From MWDV01 sp002070715 (lineage in GTDB: Bacteria > Verrucomicrobiota > Verrucomicrobiia > Limisphaerales > MWDV01), in the NCBI GenBank assembly GCA_035411585.1, contig DAONTI010000011.1, forward strand, positions 51,344-115,343: a stretch of 64,000 bases of DNA. The letters run 5' to 3'. A program made the position numbers and the translations under genes. Shown piece by piece: positions 15,769-25,589 of this stretch. Under the pieces are notes generated by a model. The model did no database searches. It was not told the DNA's origin and was given only the letters and a program-made list of their open reading frames with translations. Every line of letters begins with the position of its first letter. Position 1 is the first letter of the stretch.

Positions 15769-18700
15769 GGCTTGCCTTCCGGCGGCGGAGGGGCGGCGGC
15801 TTGGACCGGGGCCGCGCCGGCGTTGGCATCCGGTTTGGTTGACGCGAGGGTGCGGTAACTGCCCAAGACCGGCTCAAACCGGCAGAGGGACCGAAAGGGG
15901 CAATAATCACAAGCGGTCCGTTGGTTCGAAAACCGAACGGGCCGCACCCCAACGTCGCCCCCGAGAATCGCCTCGGCGTATTTTCGGAGATAGGCCCGCG
16001 TGTTGTGCAGCAATGCGGCAAACTCGTCGGACGACTTGAAATGACTGGCGCTGAATTGCTGGACCTCGGATGCGGCGGCAGATGAATCAAAGGATGGCCG
16101 CCACTGCTTGTCCGCCCGTCCGTGGTAAGCCAGCGTTTTCAGGAACTCGCGCTGGTGTTCGTCATCGGAGGCGTTGCGTTTGGCGCTTTTAATCTGGGGA
16201 GAAAGCGGGATGTTGAAGGCCCCGGCCGGTTGGAGGATGGGTGCGCCACTGCCCTCGTTGGCCAACAGCCCCACCACCGCCGCTTTGAGTTCGTCCGACT
16301 CCACAGCAAACGCGAGGTAGCTGAGCAATTGCAGTTCCAAGCCGTTCTGCAGCCACTTTTCGTTCAGCTCACATCGGCCGCTTTTGTAATCGTAGATTGA
16401 AACCAGGATTTCGCCGTCCGGTGTTCGATAAACGTCCAGACGGTCCAGGCTCCCCTGCAGCTTTAGGGTGCGCCCTTCGCGGAGCGGAATCGGCCACGCG
16501 GGCGCCGGCGGGGCCGGTCCGCCCGCCGCCGGTTGGTCCCGGAATTGGAATTCGGAAAGCACCGGGTCAAAGGAATAGGTTGCGAACCGGGTGATCATTT
16601 GCTCCACCGCCACCGCCAGCCCCTCGATTTTCTGCTCCGATTCCCAGCGCACCAACGGGTCCTGTGACTGCCGGGCAAATTCCGGCGTGGCCAGCAACTC
16701 CTCTCCCAATTCACGGATCCGGGTGGCCGCCGCCTCTGGTACCCATTCCCTCCACTGGCGCTGTTCTTCCCGGGTGACCGTGTGGAACCGATGCAAAATC
16801 GCATGCAGCAAAGTGCCCAGGGTGGCGGTATCCGCTTGGAATTCGTCCCGCTCTTTCAGACGCAACTGTTGTCCGGCGAAATGGCGAAATGGACATTGGG
16901 CAAATGTCTCCAGTGCGCTTACGGAAGAGTAGAGGATTTTTTCCGGATACAACCGGGCGAGGGCGGTCTCCTCGAGCCGGCGCGCCGCTTCGCCAGCGGC
17001 CGGGAGCAATTGTTCACGGATGACCGCGGCGGTTCTTCCGGCAAGCCCGATGACGGGCGGCGCCGGGTAATTCTCCGGCAGGACGCGGTCCCACCGGGGG
17101 CATTCCAGCAGCTCGGGAAGGGAGGCGACGGTTTCCGGCGCCAAGTGGCCGGTGAACATCTTCAGGCGGGCATCGAATTGGGTCACCTCGCCCGCCGGGG
17201 CTTCGGCGTCGGCCCGCAGCCCCACGAAAGTCAGCAGTTGTTCGGCGATGGACGAACGCGCCAACGATTTGCCATCGAGACCGCGGCGCGACCAGCTCAC
17301 GCACAACCGTTCGCTGGCGCGCGTGCCGGCGATGTAGGCGTAGTAATTTTCCCGCGCGGCCAACTGCACCGTGTCCCAGCCCAAGCCCAGGTCTGTTTCG
17401 GACTGCAACACCAAACGTTCCGCGCGATTCAACAGGGGCGGCACCGCGGGAGGCGCGGGGAACACCCCGGCATTCAAACCCAGGAGGATGGTGAGTTTCA
17501 CCTCCGGATGCCGGGCGCGATCCACCGCTCCAATTAAGACCTGGTCCAATGACGGCGGGATCACTCCCAGCGTGAGGCTGGACAATCCCGCCTCGGCAAT
17601 CGCCAACCAGTCAGCCGCGTCAAAGGTCGTGCCGGAAAAGGCCAGCGCAAGGTTGTCGCACCAGCTTTGCAGTTGTTCCCACGCGGTATGGTGCATGGAA
17701 CGGTAGAGGGGCGGGAGCGCCATTTCCACCGCAGTCTCCTGCCATTTCTCCAAAGCTTCGGGCACCTGCAACGCCGTCCACAGCGCGCGCAACGCTGTTG
17801 CCAGAGCAGGACCATCCGATGGGCGACCGAGGGTTTCTTGGAAATCCCGGAAGGCCGCCACCGGTCTGGCCAGTTTTTGGATCATTTCGTTCGCCAACCC
17901 CGTCTTGCTCTGATACGTCGCCAGCTCCTGCCATTCATTTTCGCGCACACCCCGGGCGAGGGTGACGTTTTCAAGATAATCCACGAACGAGGCGCTCTTC
18001 ACGACCAACCCCGTTTTCAGCGCGGCGATCCAATCGTCATGCCGTCCGCCCAACGCCGTGAGTCGCAAAGCGCGACGGGTCAGTTCGGCGACGGGATGGT
18101 GGGCCATCGGCTCGCGATGGTCGGTAAAAAACGGAATGTTGTGCCGGCGAAAAGTCCGGTGCAGCACCGCCGCGTAATCCTCCATGCGCCGCACGATCAC
18201 ACTGACCTCGCGGTAGCGGCCGTGGCGGGAGCGGACGTGGTCGTTGATCAACCGGGCCGCCAGCAAGGCTTCCGCCTCGGGATCGGCACATTCAACCAAG
18301 TTCAGATCGGCCCGCGAACCGTCCGGAATTTCTGGCGGGTCCGGCCAGCTTGACGCGAGATGCGCCAGCGTGGGCGACCGCTGAAACCGGGGGACTATCT
18401 GGGAGTTTTCCGGCAGACGGATGATGGTGGGCGTCAACCCCAATTCTTGCAGACGTTCCTGGCAGCGTTGAACGGTCGTGGCGTTCAACCGCCAGAGCGA
18501 ATCCGCCGCCGGGGCCGCCGTCAGGGCCTCCGAGTTCAGACAAAAGGCCAGCGTGGCGCGCCCGGCATCGGGCAACAACTCGGCCAGCAAATGGATTTCT
18601 GGCAGAGTCATCTCCGCGAACCCATCCAACCACACCCCGGTAAAGCGCGGCCGATCCCGACCCTCCCGCCGCGCCTGGGCTAGTTGTTCGGTGGCCAGCC

Positions 18701-19247
18701 ACAGCATCTCATCGGGATCATGCAGCGCCTGATCGCGCAACCAGGTGCGGTAGGCGCCCAGCAGCAGCGTGAGATCGGCCATCTTGCCTTGCAATAGAAA
18801 GGGTGCGTCTTCCGGCAAGCGTAGATTTCGGAGTCGTTGTCCCCGGGCGTCCGCGCGCTGCAACTCGCGCAATACCTGGCTCAATTGCACCGCAAAACCC
18901 GCCGCGCGCGCCGCCTGCCTGAAGCCTTGGAGTTGATTTTCGTGTCGCACCAGCAGGGCGCGCAAGGCCATCACGCGCCCCTCCTCGGACAAAAGCCGCC
19001 CAACGGGCTGGCCAAGCGCTTCGAGCAGTCGTCGGGCCAGGCGGTCAAACGAAAGAATCTCCAGCCGCGTGAACCCGGGAACACCCAAGGACAACAACTG
19101 GCGCTCCAGCAAAAAGGTGGATTGACGGGGCGCGATGAAAAGCAGCGGCGGCCCGTCGGGCGCACCCCGCAACAACCCGGCGATCTCCATGAGGCAGCGG
19201 TGGGTCTTGCCGCTGCCGGCGGGGCCGAGGAGGAAGATGGGTATCAC
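15765..19247 (-). CDS. addB: ATP-dependent nuclease subunit AddB
   Basis: Partner of AddA in break resection, encoding 1,160 residues from the GTG at 19247; a TTG at 19295 would add 16 residues. An intact Walker A (LLGPAGSGKTH) lies at the very N-terminus. The middle is a degenerate helicase-like scaffold. The C-terminal third holds the nuclease: first cysteine in ETFAQCPFRHFA (about 775), GSLDRLDV and IYDYKSG (about 935-960), and CDYCPFRSLC (about 1110-1120). Together the four cysteines are the Fe-S cluster ligands typical of AddB. The protein ends in a Pro/Ala-rich tail. It is followed directly by addA. Confidence 0.92.
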   Translation of the reverse strand: MIPIFLLGPAGSGKTHRCLMEIAGLLRGAPDGPPLLFIAPRQSTFLLERQLLSLGVPGFTRLEILSFDRLARRLLEALGQPVGRLLSEEGRVMALRALLVRHENQLQGFRQAARAAGFAVQLSQVLRELQRADARGQRLRNLRLPEDAPFLLQGKMADLTLLLGAYRTWLRDQALHDPDEMLWLATEQLAQARREGRDRPRFTGVWLDGFAEMTLPEIHLLAELLPDAGRATLAFCLNSEALTAAPAADSLWRLNATTVQRCQERLQELGLTPTIIRLPENSQIVPRFQRSPTLAHLASSWPDPPEIPDGSRADLNLVECADPEAEALLAARLINDHVRSRHGRYREVSVIVRRMEDYAAVLHRTFRRHNIPFFTDHREPMAHHPVAELTRRALRLTALGGRHDDWIAALKTGLVVKSASFVDYLENVTLARGVRENEWQELATYQSKTGLANEMIQKLARPVAAFRDFQETLGRPSDGPALATALRALWTALQVPEALEKWQETAVEMALPPLYRSMHHTAWEQLQSWCDNLALAFSGTTFDAADWLAIAEAGLSSLTLGVIPPSLDQVLIGAVDRARHPEVKLTILLGLNAGVFPAPPAVPPLLNRAERLVLQSETDLGLGWDTVQLAARENYYAYIAGTRASERLCVSWSRRGLDGKSLARSSIAEQLLTFVGLRADAEAPAGEVTQFDARLKMFTGHLAPETVASLPELLECPRWDRVLPENYPAPPVIGLAGRTAAVIREQLLPAAGEAARRLEETALARLYPEKILYSSVSALETFAQCPFRHFAGQQLRLKERDEFQADTATLGTLLHAILHRFHTVTREEQRQWREWVPEAAATRIRELGEELLATPEFARQSQDPLVRWESEQKIEGLAVAVEQMITRFATYSFDPVLSEFQFRDQPAAGGPAPPAPAWPIPLREGRTLKLQGSLDRLDVYRTPDGEILVSIYDYKSGRCELNEKWLQNGLELQLLSYLAFAVESDELKAAVVGLLANEGSGAPILQPAGAFNIPLSPQIKSAKRNASDDEHQREFLKTLAYHGRADKQWRPSFDSSAAASEVQQFSASHFKSSDEFAALLHNTRAYLRKYAEAILGGDVGVRPVRFSNQRTACDYCPFRSLCRFEPVLGSYRTLASTKPDANAGAAPVQAAAPPPPEGKP

Positions 19248-19689
19248 GACGGAGGCTCTGTCATTACCGACCCGGCTGATGGGAACCCACTCCAACCACG
19301 CGCCGCTCCCCAGACGTTCGCGCCCCTTTTCTGTTGCGCGATGCCCACCAGCTCAGGTTTACGAATTCGGTTGGCATTGGCAGCGGCCTCTTTCCGAGTC
19401 TTTCGCCCAGTAAGCATTCGCCGGGGTGACGGGGCAAGGAAATCTTGGTCGAGCAGATCAAACTGCTGAAAAAGCGGGCTATTGTTCCGGCCGCGCCGCT
19501 CCTTGGACACGCCCCAAATTACGCGCCCGCCGCCCGCCCGGATGCAACTGCGGCCCCACTAAGAAGTTACGCTTCATAAAAAATTTAGAAAAAATGCTGG
19601 ACAAACCCTGACCGGAGAGTTAAGCAATCATACTGTGATTCATAAGCTGTTTGGGGGAACAGTAGGAACAAACAGAGAAAGGTTATGTG
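19248..19689. other. Intergenic region between addB and the sigma factor gene
   Basis: About 440 bases with divergent genes on either side. The right part (19560-19680) turns AT-rich and includes an AAAGG Shine-Dalgarno eight bases before the sigma-factor ATG. I see no convincing -35/-10 pair, no tRNA and no reading frame with protein-like character. Confidence 0.4.
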
Positions 19690-20730
19690 ATGAAGCGCAA
19701 AGCACCGCGGGCGGTTAAGAAAATAAATCCGTTGACGAAAGGGCGACGGAAGCGCACGGGACGAACCGCCACCCCGGTCCGCCGGGTTCCCGATTCCGGC
19801 TGGCTCGACACGATGAGCCGCAAAACTCTCCGGTCTTCCTTGGAGCCGACCGTATCCCGCCCGACCGAGGACCTGGTGGAATCCCGGCGCGGTCCCGGGG
19901 AAGCGGCCTCCGCCATCACGCTTTACATGCGCGAAGTGGGGGAGGTGGCGCTGCTCACGCCGCAGGAGGAAGTTAAGCTGGCCGCCCGCATCAAACGCGG
20001 CGACAAGGCCGCCCGGGAACACATGATCCGGGCCAACCTGCGTCTGGTGGTCAAGATTGCGCGCGAATACGAGGGGCTGGGGTTGCCACTGCTGGACTTG
20101 ATCAACGAAGGCAACATCGGGTTGATGAAGGCGGTCGAACGTTTTGATCCGGCCAAGGGCGGCAAGTTGTCCACTTACAGTTCGTGGTGGATCAAACAAT
20201 CCATCCGGCGGGCGCTGGCCAACCAGGGAAAAACCATCCGGCTGCCGGTTCATGTGGCGGACAAAATCTATCATTTGCGGCTGGCGGAACTGCGGTTGCA
20301 GGAAGCGCTGGGACGCGAACCCACCGAGGATGAACTCGCGCAGGAATTGAAAACCACCCCCCGACGGGTGGCGGCGCTGCGCACCGCAGCCATCCGGCCG
20401 GCGTCGCTGGACGCGCCGCTGGGCGATGAGGACAGCAGCCGGCTGGGCGACGTGGTGGCGGATGAGGCGGCGGCGAATCCCGCAGAAGCCCTCGAACATC
20501 GCACCACGGCCGCCAAGGTGTTGGAGCTGGTCGAGAGGCTGCCGGACCGGGAAGCCAGCATTCTCCGGTTTCGTTTTGGTTTGCATGGCGGTTCGGAGAA
20601 GACCCTCGAAGAGGTCGGCGTGAAGTTCGGTGTCACCCGGGAACGCATCCGGCAATTGCAAAATCTGGCCTTGGGCAAGCTGCGTCAGATGTTGGAGGAG
20701 GATTTGGAAGCGATGGGCGTAGCCGCCTGA
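19690..20730 (+). CDS. RNA polymerase sigma factor, sigma-70 family (RpoD/RpoS-like)
   Basis: Encodes 346 residues; I chose the ATG at 19690 because AAAGG lies eight bases before it. After a basic, Pro-containing N-terminal tail of about 70 residues come region 1.2 (ITLYMREVGEVALLTPQEE), region 2 (LRLVVKIAREYEGLGLPLLDLINEGNIGLMKAVERFD, then STYSSWWIKQSIRRAL), region 3 (PVHVADKI, EPTEDELAQEL) and region 4 (LPDREASILRFRFGL, TLEEVGVKFGVTRERIRQLQ). The regions 2.4 and 4.2 match primary-type sigma factors. It lacks the long region 1.1 and spacer of a true RpoD, so it may be a group 2 factor. It probably stands alone. Confidence 0.92.
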   Translation: MKRKAPRAVKKINPLTKGRRKRTGRTATPVRRVPDSGWLDTMSRKTLRSSLEPTVSRPTEDLVESRRGPGEAASAITLYMREVGEVALLTPQEEVKLAARIKRGDKAAREHMIRANLRLVVKIAREYEGLGLPLLDLINEGNIGLMKAVERFDPAKGGKLSTYSSWWIKQSIRRALANQGKTIRLPVHVADKIYHLRLAELRLQEALGREPTEDELAQELKTTPRRVAALRTAAIRPASLDAPLGDEDSSRLGDVVADEAAANPAEALEHRTTAAKVLELVERLPDREASILRFRFGLHGGSEKTLEEVGVKFGVTRERIRQLQNLALGKLRQMLEEDLEAMGVAA

Positions 20731-21066
20731 GCGGCTCGCGTTTCGCGGGATATGCGTGCGCGGCGTTTTCTCCCACGGGCGACTCTGCCCCTTTCTGAGC
20801 CGCCCGAGCTCCTCCGCCGCGCACGCTCTCCCGCCAACCACCTAAAAGCCGGACCGCCCGCCGGCACACCACGCCTCACACTCCCGCACCGACATTTCCT
20901 AAGTCCGGCGCCGGATCGGGATTGAGCGCCGTATTGTTCGTTGGATTCTGATTCACCGGCGTCGGATTTGCACGCTTCAATCGGAGGGATGAACATCGTT
21001 TTGAACGATGAAGTCTGCCGGAATGGGAATTGCACGCGCTGACACCGGTTTCTACCCTGCTTGCCA
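20731..21066. other. Intergenic region
   Basis: About 336 bases. The minus strand holds a short Asn/Pro-rich frame (20876-21067) that does not look convincing. The plus strand has a GGAGGG at 20983-20988 not placed before a good start. No terminator with a T-tract is seen after the sigma factor gene. Confidence 0.35.
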
Positions 21067-22056
21067 ATGCAATTTGACCGCTACGAAATCGCCAGCGAGC
21101 GCAAACGGCTTTGGGGGCAGCTTCAGTTGCGCGGGACCGAGGCGGGTTCGTCCGCTTGGGGATTTTTTCTGTTCGGTGTGCCCTTCATTGCCGTGGGTCT
21201 GTGGGTGATCTGGATTGGTCTCAACCAAACCTCCTCCGCGCCATCTCAAACCCCGGCCTCCCATTGGATCCTGGTGGTCTTCGGCACGGTTTTCGCTTTG
21301 AGCGGCGGAATGCTCTGGGGACTGGGCTGGGGCCAGATCAAAGCCAATCGCCGGCGCCGCGAATTGGCGCTGCGGGATCCGGCTCGGGCGGATTATCCGT
21401 GGGAGGAAAAGGGATTCACGCCGCCCCGCTGGTCGCGGCTCACCCGGAGCGTGGGTGGGTTGATCCTCATGGCGCTGTTTCTTTCCCTGTTCAATTGGTG
21501 GGCGTTCTTTGACGACGGGCCCTGGCCGGTAAAAATTATAACCGGCATCTTCGATTTGATTCTGGTTTTCGGAGTCGGACAGATGGGCATCTTAATCAGC
21601 CGCATCCTGAAATTCGGACCGTCGCGGATTGAGTTTGCCCGGTTCCCTTATCGTCCGGGCGAACCGGTGTCGCTGTATTGGCGGGTGCCGCGAGGCGTGA
21701 CGCGCGCGACCGCGGGCACGTTCACGCTGCGCTGCGTGACGGAATGGTATGAGACCCACGGTACCGGCAAACAGCAGCGCCGCATCCCGGTGCGGGAACA
21801 CCTCTGGAGTGTCACCGGTCACCTGGAGCAACCGCGCGAAATCCTGCCGGGAAAAGTGGAGACATTGCACTTCGACATCCCGGCGGATGCGGCGGGGACC
21901 TCCTTCCACCATCCCAAGGCCAAAGCGGTTTTTTGGGAACTGGTCATCCACCTGGACCTGGCCGGATTGGATTTCCGCGAAACCTATCTCGTGCCAGTGT
22001 ATCGGCCCCCCGGCGGCGGCGGCCTCGAACCGGCACCCATCCAGTTGAACTCTTGA
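21067..22056 (+). CDS. Hypothetical membrane protein
   Basis: Encodes 329 residues from the ATG at 21067; a TTG two codons earlier is possible. Four hydrophobic segments occur at about 30-50, 70-90, 130-150 and 158-180. The second half (about 185-325) is a soluble, beta-rich domain with ARFPYRPGEPVSLYWRVP and FHHPKAKAVFWELVIHLDL, which reads like an extracytoplasmic or peripheral beta-sandwich. I do not recognise the family with certainty; DUF3592-type proteins have a similar layout. The next plus-strand gene begins 160 bases later. Confidence 0.65.
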   Translation: MQFDRYEIASERKRLWGQLQLRGTEAGSSAWGFFLFGVPFIAVGLWVIWIGLNQTSSAPSQTPASHWILVVFGTVFALSGGMLWGLGWGQIKANRRRRELALRDPARADYPWEEKGFTPPRWSRLTRSVGGLILMALFLSLFNWWAFFDDGPWPVKIITGIFDLILVFGVGQMGILISRILKFGPSRIEFARFPYRPGEPVSLYWRVPRGVTRATAGTFTLRCVTEWYETHGTGKQQRRIPVREHLWSVTGHLEQPREILPGKVETLHFDIPADAAGTSFHHPKAKAVFWELVIHLDLAGLDFRETYLVPVYRPPGGGGLEPAPIQLNS

Positions 22057-22216
22057 AATCTGGGCCGACGGGCAAGCGGTTGCGGACGACAGGCGCGGGC
22101 GCACCAATCGGATCATCCGGGGTTGTGGACATCGAAGTTCAAGTGAACTTTAATCACTTGCCCGGTGCGGCGGCTGGTGCCGCCGGGGAAACGCATCCTT
22201 TGAGAAAGGTGTTAAC

Positions 22217-22717
22217 GTGACCTGGATCGAAATACTTGGATTGAGCCTGGCGCTGGCGGTGATGCTGGTTGGCTTGGTCGGGAGCGTGGTGCCCGGCCTA
22301 CCGGGCTCACCGTTGGTGGTGCTGGCGGCGATCCTGCACCGGCTTTATTTTGGCGAGAAAAGCGTCAGCAACCTCGTGCTGATCGTGCTGGTGTTGCTGA
22401 TGCTGGCGTCGTTGGGTTTGGATTTTCTGGCCACTGTGGTGGGCGCTCGGAAACTCGGCGCGACTTGGCGCGGGGCGGTGGGCGCGGTGGTCGGCGGGAT
22501 GATTGGCCTGTTTTTTGGTCTGCCGGGAATCATTCTGGGACCGTTCCTCGGGGCGGTGTTGCTGGAGTTGCTGGGTCGCAAAGAATTCAAAAAAGCCCTC
22601 CAAGCCGGCACAGGCGCGGTGCTGGGATTGTTGCTGGGCGCGGTGGGGAAGTTCGCCCTCTGCGTGATGATGATCCTGTTGTTCGCCGTGAACGTGGTGC
22701 TGCGATCCACCGGATAG
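22217..22717 (+). CDS. DUF456 family membrane protein
   Basis: Encodes 166 residues with four to five hydrophobic segments. The DUF456 signatures are the VGSVVPGLPGSPLVVLAA run near residue 25 and the Gly-rich membrane segments GAVVGGMIGLFFGLPGIILGPFLGAVLLELL near residue 90, followed by KEFKKALQAG. The function of DUF456 proteins is unknown. The GTG start is supported by GAAAGG seven bases upstream. Confidence 0.85.
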   Translation: MTWIEILGLSLALAVMLVGLVGSVVPGLPGSPLVVLAAILHRLYFGEKSVSNLVLIVLVLLMLASLGLDFLATVVGARKLGATWRGAVGAVVGGMIGLFFGLPGIILGPFLGAVLLELLGRKEFKKALQAGTGAVLGLLLGAVGKFALCVMMILLFAVNVVLRSTG

Positions 22718-22759
22718 ACCCGGCCATTCGCCGGCTCCGCCAGAGGCGCGATTCAAAAT

Positions 22760-23641
22760 TCAGGCGGGTTTCGGGAGGTCGGTGAAACAGCGCGGATGCC
22801 CGTCGCGACGCAATAGAAAATAACGGGGCGGTTCGTAATGGTTCTCGGCCGTAAACGGTTCGCAGAACTTGTCGCCACACAGATCGCGCCGCACGAAGTA
22901 AGCGTTGATGCCCCCCAGATCGCACCCGACCAACGCGTAGCCGAGTTCGCGTCCCAACCGTTCATACGCCTTGAGGCTCGCGCCCATGTAGGCGGTGCAG
23001 TTATGCACCAGGTCCGGGCGGTATTCGACCGTCCAATCCACGTCCGCCGGCCAGGAGGCGTTGTATTCGATGACCGCCACCCGCGGGCGATATGCCTGGA
23101 GTGCCCGCCAGACGAACCAGGTGTTGCGGTCAATATCCAGCGATAACAAATCGAACTCGCCGGGTACCTGCAGACGCGCCAACAGGTCGCCGATGTTTTC
23201 CGCCGTGATGAAGGCCTGGTGCAGTTGCAGCGCGCCGCTGCCCAGCGGTTGCCAAAAATGTTCACGGATGGCCGCAACGGATTTTTCATCGCCCTCCAGC
23301 CACCAGCCTTGCCAGCCTTGCGCCAGCCAAAAGGTCGTCAGGTTTTCCAAACCATCGCCCACGCCGATTTCCACGAACCGCCGGTCGGTCACCCCGATGC
23401 GCCGGAAAATCTCGGCCACCGCGCCGTCTTCGCCGTTTTGCGAAAACACCTGCTGCTCGAAACGGTGCAGCCGCTTGGGATCGCGGTAGCGGGGTTGCTC
23501 GAGCATATGTTGCAGAAAAAGCTGCTGCAACAACGCCGTCTGGCGGTCAAGGTTGGCCGGCGCGGCGAACGTTTTGCGCACGCTTTGCCGCGCAAATCCC
23601 GAGGGCACGAGCCGGTGAAAAATTCGTTGAAGCAGGCTCAT
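22760..23641 (-). CDS. FkbM-like SAM-dependent methyltransferase family protein
   Basis: Encodes 293 residues. After a helical N-terminal 65 residues comes a Rossmann-type region with FSQNGEDGAVAEIFRRIG, FVEIGVGDGLENLT (glycine motif that would bind SAM), WWLEGDE and LLSLDIDRN, the pattern of FkbM-like proteins found in glycan gene clusters. The target is unknown. It overlaps the upstream dehydratase gene by four bases (ATGA), so the two are cotranscribed. A role in modifying a surface sugar is inferred from that partner. Confidence 0.7.
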   Translation of the reverse strand: MSLLQRIFHRLVPSGFARQSVRKTFAAPANLDRQTALLQQLFLQHMLEQPRYRDPKRLHRFEQQVFSQNGEDGAVAEIFRRIGVTDRRFVEIGVGDGLENLTTFWLAQGWQGWWLEGDEKSVAAIREHFWQPLGSGALQLHQAFITAENIGDLLARLQVPGEFDLLSLDIDRNTWFVWRALQAYRPRVAVIEYNASWPADVDWTVEYRPDLVHNCTAYMGASLKAYERLGRELGYALVGCDLGGINAYFVRRDLCGDKFCEPFTAENHYEPPRYFLLRRDGHPRCFTDLPKPA

Positions 23642-24654
23642 AAAGGAAGGGGGGTCGCCGCGGGGTTCGCGCGTTCCAGTTCGGAGCGGTTTTCCAGTTC
23701 GGCTTGCACAAGGTCAGCAACCATCGCGTCAAAGCTCCACTGCCGTTTCCAACCGAGTTCGGTTTCCGCCTTGTGCGGATTGCCGCACAGGCCGAGCGTC
23801 ACTTGCTGCTGCGCGTCGGTGCGCGGGGTGGTGCGCACGAACTCGCGCCAATCCAAGCCGGCGGCGCGAAACGCGGTGGCGACAAATTCTTCAACCCGCT
23901 TGGGGGTGCCGGAGGCGAAGACAAAATCATCCGGCTGGGCGGCTTGGAGCGAGAGCCACATGGCTTGGACGACGTCCCGGGCGTCGCTCCAATCGCGCTC
24001 GGCGCTGAGGTCGCCCAACTGAAGCTCCTTCGCCTCGCCGCGCTTGATGGCGGCCACGCCGAGGCTCAGGCGGCGGCTCAGATAATTCGGCGGACGCAAC
24101 GGCGATTCGTGGTTGTAGAGCATGCCCACCGTGACAAACTGCCCATACTTCTCGCGGTGCAGCCGCCCGAACTGGTCGGCCGCAAGCTTGGCGATGCCGT
24201 AGGGCGTCGCCGGTTGCTTCAACGTGGTTTCGCTCTGCGGCGTCTCGGCGGGCACACCGAAGACCTCGGCGGACGACGCCAGAAAGAGGCGCGCGTTCGG
24301 ACACAGCTCGCGCGCGGCTTCAAGCAGGCGCAACGTGCCGAGGGTGATCGAAAGCACGCTTTCCTCCGGGACCAAGAAACTCTGGCGTGAATCGGTCAGG
24401 CCGGCGAGGTGATAAATTTCGTCGGGCCGGGCGGCCTTGAGGAAGCGGACGAGCGAGAACGGATCTTCCAGCGAGCCGGTCATCCAGCGGACGGCGTGGA
24501 ACTCGTCGGCGGGATAGCGGCGGCGCAAGACCGGCTCTTCGCGGTCGAAGGGGAACTGGAGCAGGCCGTGGACTTCGTAGCCGCGCCGCAGCAACCCGCG
24601 GGCAAGATACGTCCCGTCCTGTCCGGCAATTCCGGTGATGGCGGCGCGTTTCAT
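23638..24654 (-). CDS. gmd: GDP-mannose 4,6-dehydratase family protein
   Basis: Encodes 338 residues of the extended short-chain dehydrogenase family. It converts GDP-mannose to the 4-keto-6-deoxy intermediate used for GDP-fucose, rhamnose or related sugars. ITGIAGQDGTYLA at the N-terminus is the NADP-binding motif with the QDG typical of Gmd. LASSAEVFG, the catalytic YGIAK, LYNHESPLRPPNYLSRRL and LGDLSAERDWSDARD also follow Gmd. A closely related GDP-keto-sugar reductase cannot be fully excluded. It overlaps the FkbM-like gene downstream and probably starts a two-gene operon. Confidence 0.85.
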   Translation of the reverse strand: MKRAAITGIAGQDGTYLARGLLRRGYEVHGLLQFPFDREEPVLRRRYPADEFHAVRWMTGSLEDPFSLVRFLKAARPDEIYHLAGLTDSRQSFLVPEESVLSITLGTLRLLEAARELCPNARLFLASSAEVFGVPAETPQSETTLKQPATPYGIAKLAADQFGRLHREKYGQFVTVGMLYNHESPLRPPNYLSRRLSLGVAAIKRGEAKELQLGDLSAERDWSDARDVVQAMWLSLQAAQPDDFVFASGTPKRVEEFVATAFRAAGLDWREFVRTTPRTDAQQQVTLGLCGNPHKAETELGWKRQWSFDAMVADLVQAELENRSELERANPAATPLPL

Positions 24655-24925
24655 GATTCAGTAGTGTATCGTCGCACTCGGTTGTATCACCAATTTGAAA
24701 TCGGCTGGGCTCCAGGATGCCCCAAAGCGCATCCCCTCGCCGCGCATTCACAGAATGCAATCCGGCGATACGTCATGCCGTTGCAGCATTTCATTCAATT
24801 ACAGCGCGCCAGCTCAACAACCACCGTCGGAAGCAAAGGCTGGCGGCTCCTGCCGCGCACCAAATCTCCCCAACTGTCCAACTGCGCAGGGGAGCGTTCG
24901 TTCACCGCAGCATGGTTAGTCTTAA

Positions 24926-25246
24926 TCAATGTCTTCCTGCTGTCATCAACTGAAATGAGACGCCGACGCCCAAAACAATCGCTGCCATCAAAGCGACACC
25001 CGCATACTGTAATCTAACGAGAAGCGGCGCTTGCTGATTCTGGAAAAGCCGGATCAACGCAACCGGGAGCGCCGCCACCCCTGAAAGGAACGCTATCATT
25101 CCAGCTACGAGACAAATCCAAACCATACCTTCTATATTCGTAACGGCGAGCAAACCGAAGCCGACCATGCCAAGCAACCACGAGCCAACATGGATGGCAA
25201 TTGGCCAGGATCTAATTGCGTCAGGGATTCTCACGTGATCGAACAA
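24926..25246 (-). CDS. Hypothetical small membrane protein
   Basis: Encodes 106 residues with three clear hydrophobic helices (about 18-37, 41-65 and 80-100). The start is a TTG at 25246; a GTG four codons in is equally possible. No family is recognised. It is flanked by a 271-base gap downstream with no visible features and by the REP-like element upstream. Confidence 0.5.
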   Translation of the reverse strand: MFDHVRIPDAIRSWPIAIHVGSWLLGMVGFGLLAVTNIEGMVWICLVAGMIAFLSGVAALPVALIRLFQNQQAPLLVRLQYAGVALMAAIVLGVGVSFQLMTAGRH

Positions 25247-25414
25247 CCCTCACCTTCGGAAACACAACCCGGCAGGCTGGGGCGCTCGGCCACCCAAAAC
25301 CCATCCTCGCCCGGAAAGACAATCACTTGTCGCATACGAGAACCCTATCCGCCGCGCTGGGTTGGTCAAGCCCGCTCCGCCGCCAAACAGCCGGATGAGC
25401 GCAAAGCGGCACTC

Positions 25415-25580
25415 ACACCGTCGTCCCGAAGGGACGAAATCGGAATAGCCGTGGGCGCAAGTCCACGGAACGCCGGGCACCCACATTCGACCTCGCAGGG
25501 GTCAAACCGTTCCAACCTTCACCGCCGTGGGTTACGCCCACGGCTATTCACCTTCCAGCCCTCCGGGCTGCGAGGTACCA
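25415..25580. repeat. REP-like palindromic element
   Basis: Several inverted repeats lie close together. AATAGCCGTGGGCGCAAG..CCACGG (25444-25468) pairs with the reverse complement of CCGTGGGTTACGCCCACGG (25525-25548, extended by CTATT). A small hairpin TCGTCCCGAAGGGACGA lies on the left and AGCCCTCCGGGCT on the right. Elements of this style are scattered through many Planctomycetes and Verrucomicrobia genomes and are often moved by REP-associated transposases. Only this copy is visible here, so dispersal is inferred. Confidence 0.5.
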
Positions 25581-25589
25581 GCCAACACG

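Noticed and set aside
21061..21066. TTG start for the 329-residue membrane protein
   Set aside because: An ATG two codons later is the more likely start; neither has a clear ribosome-binding site.
20876..21067. Asn/Pro-rich minus-strand frame
   Set aside because: Short, low-complexity, and not preceded by a ribosome-binding site.
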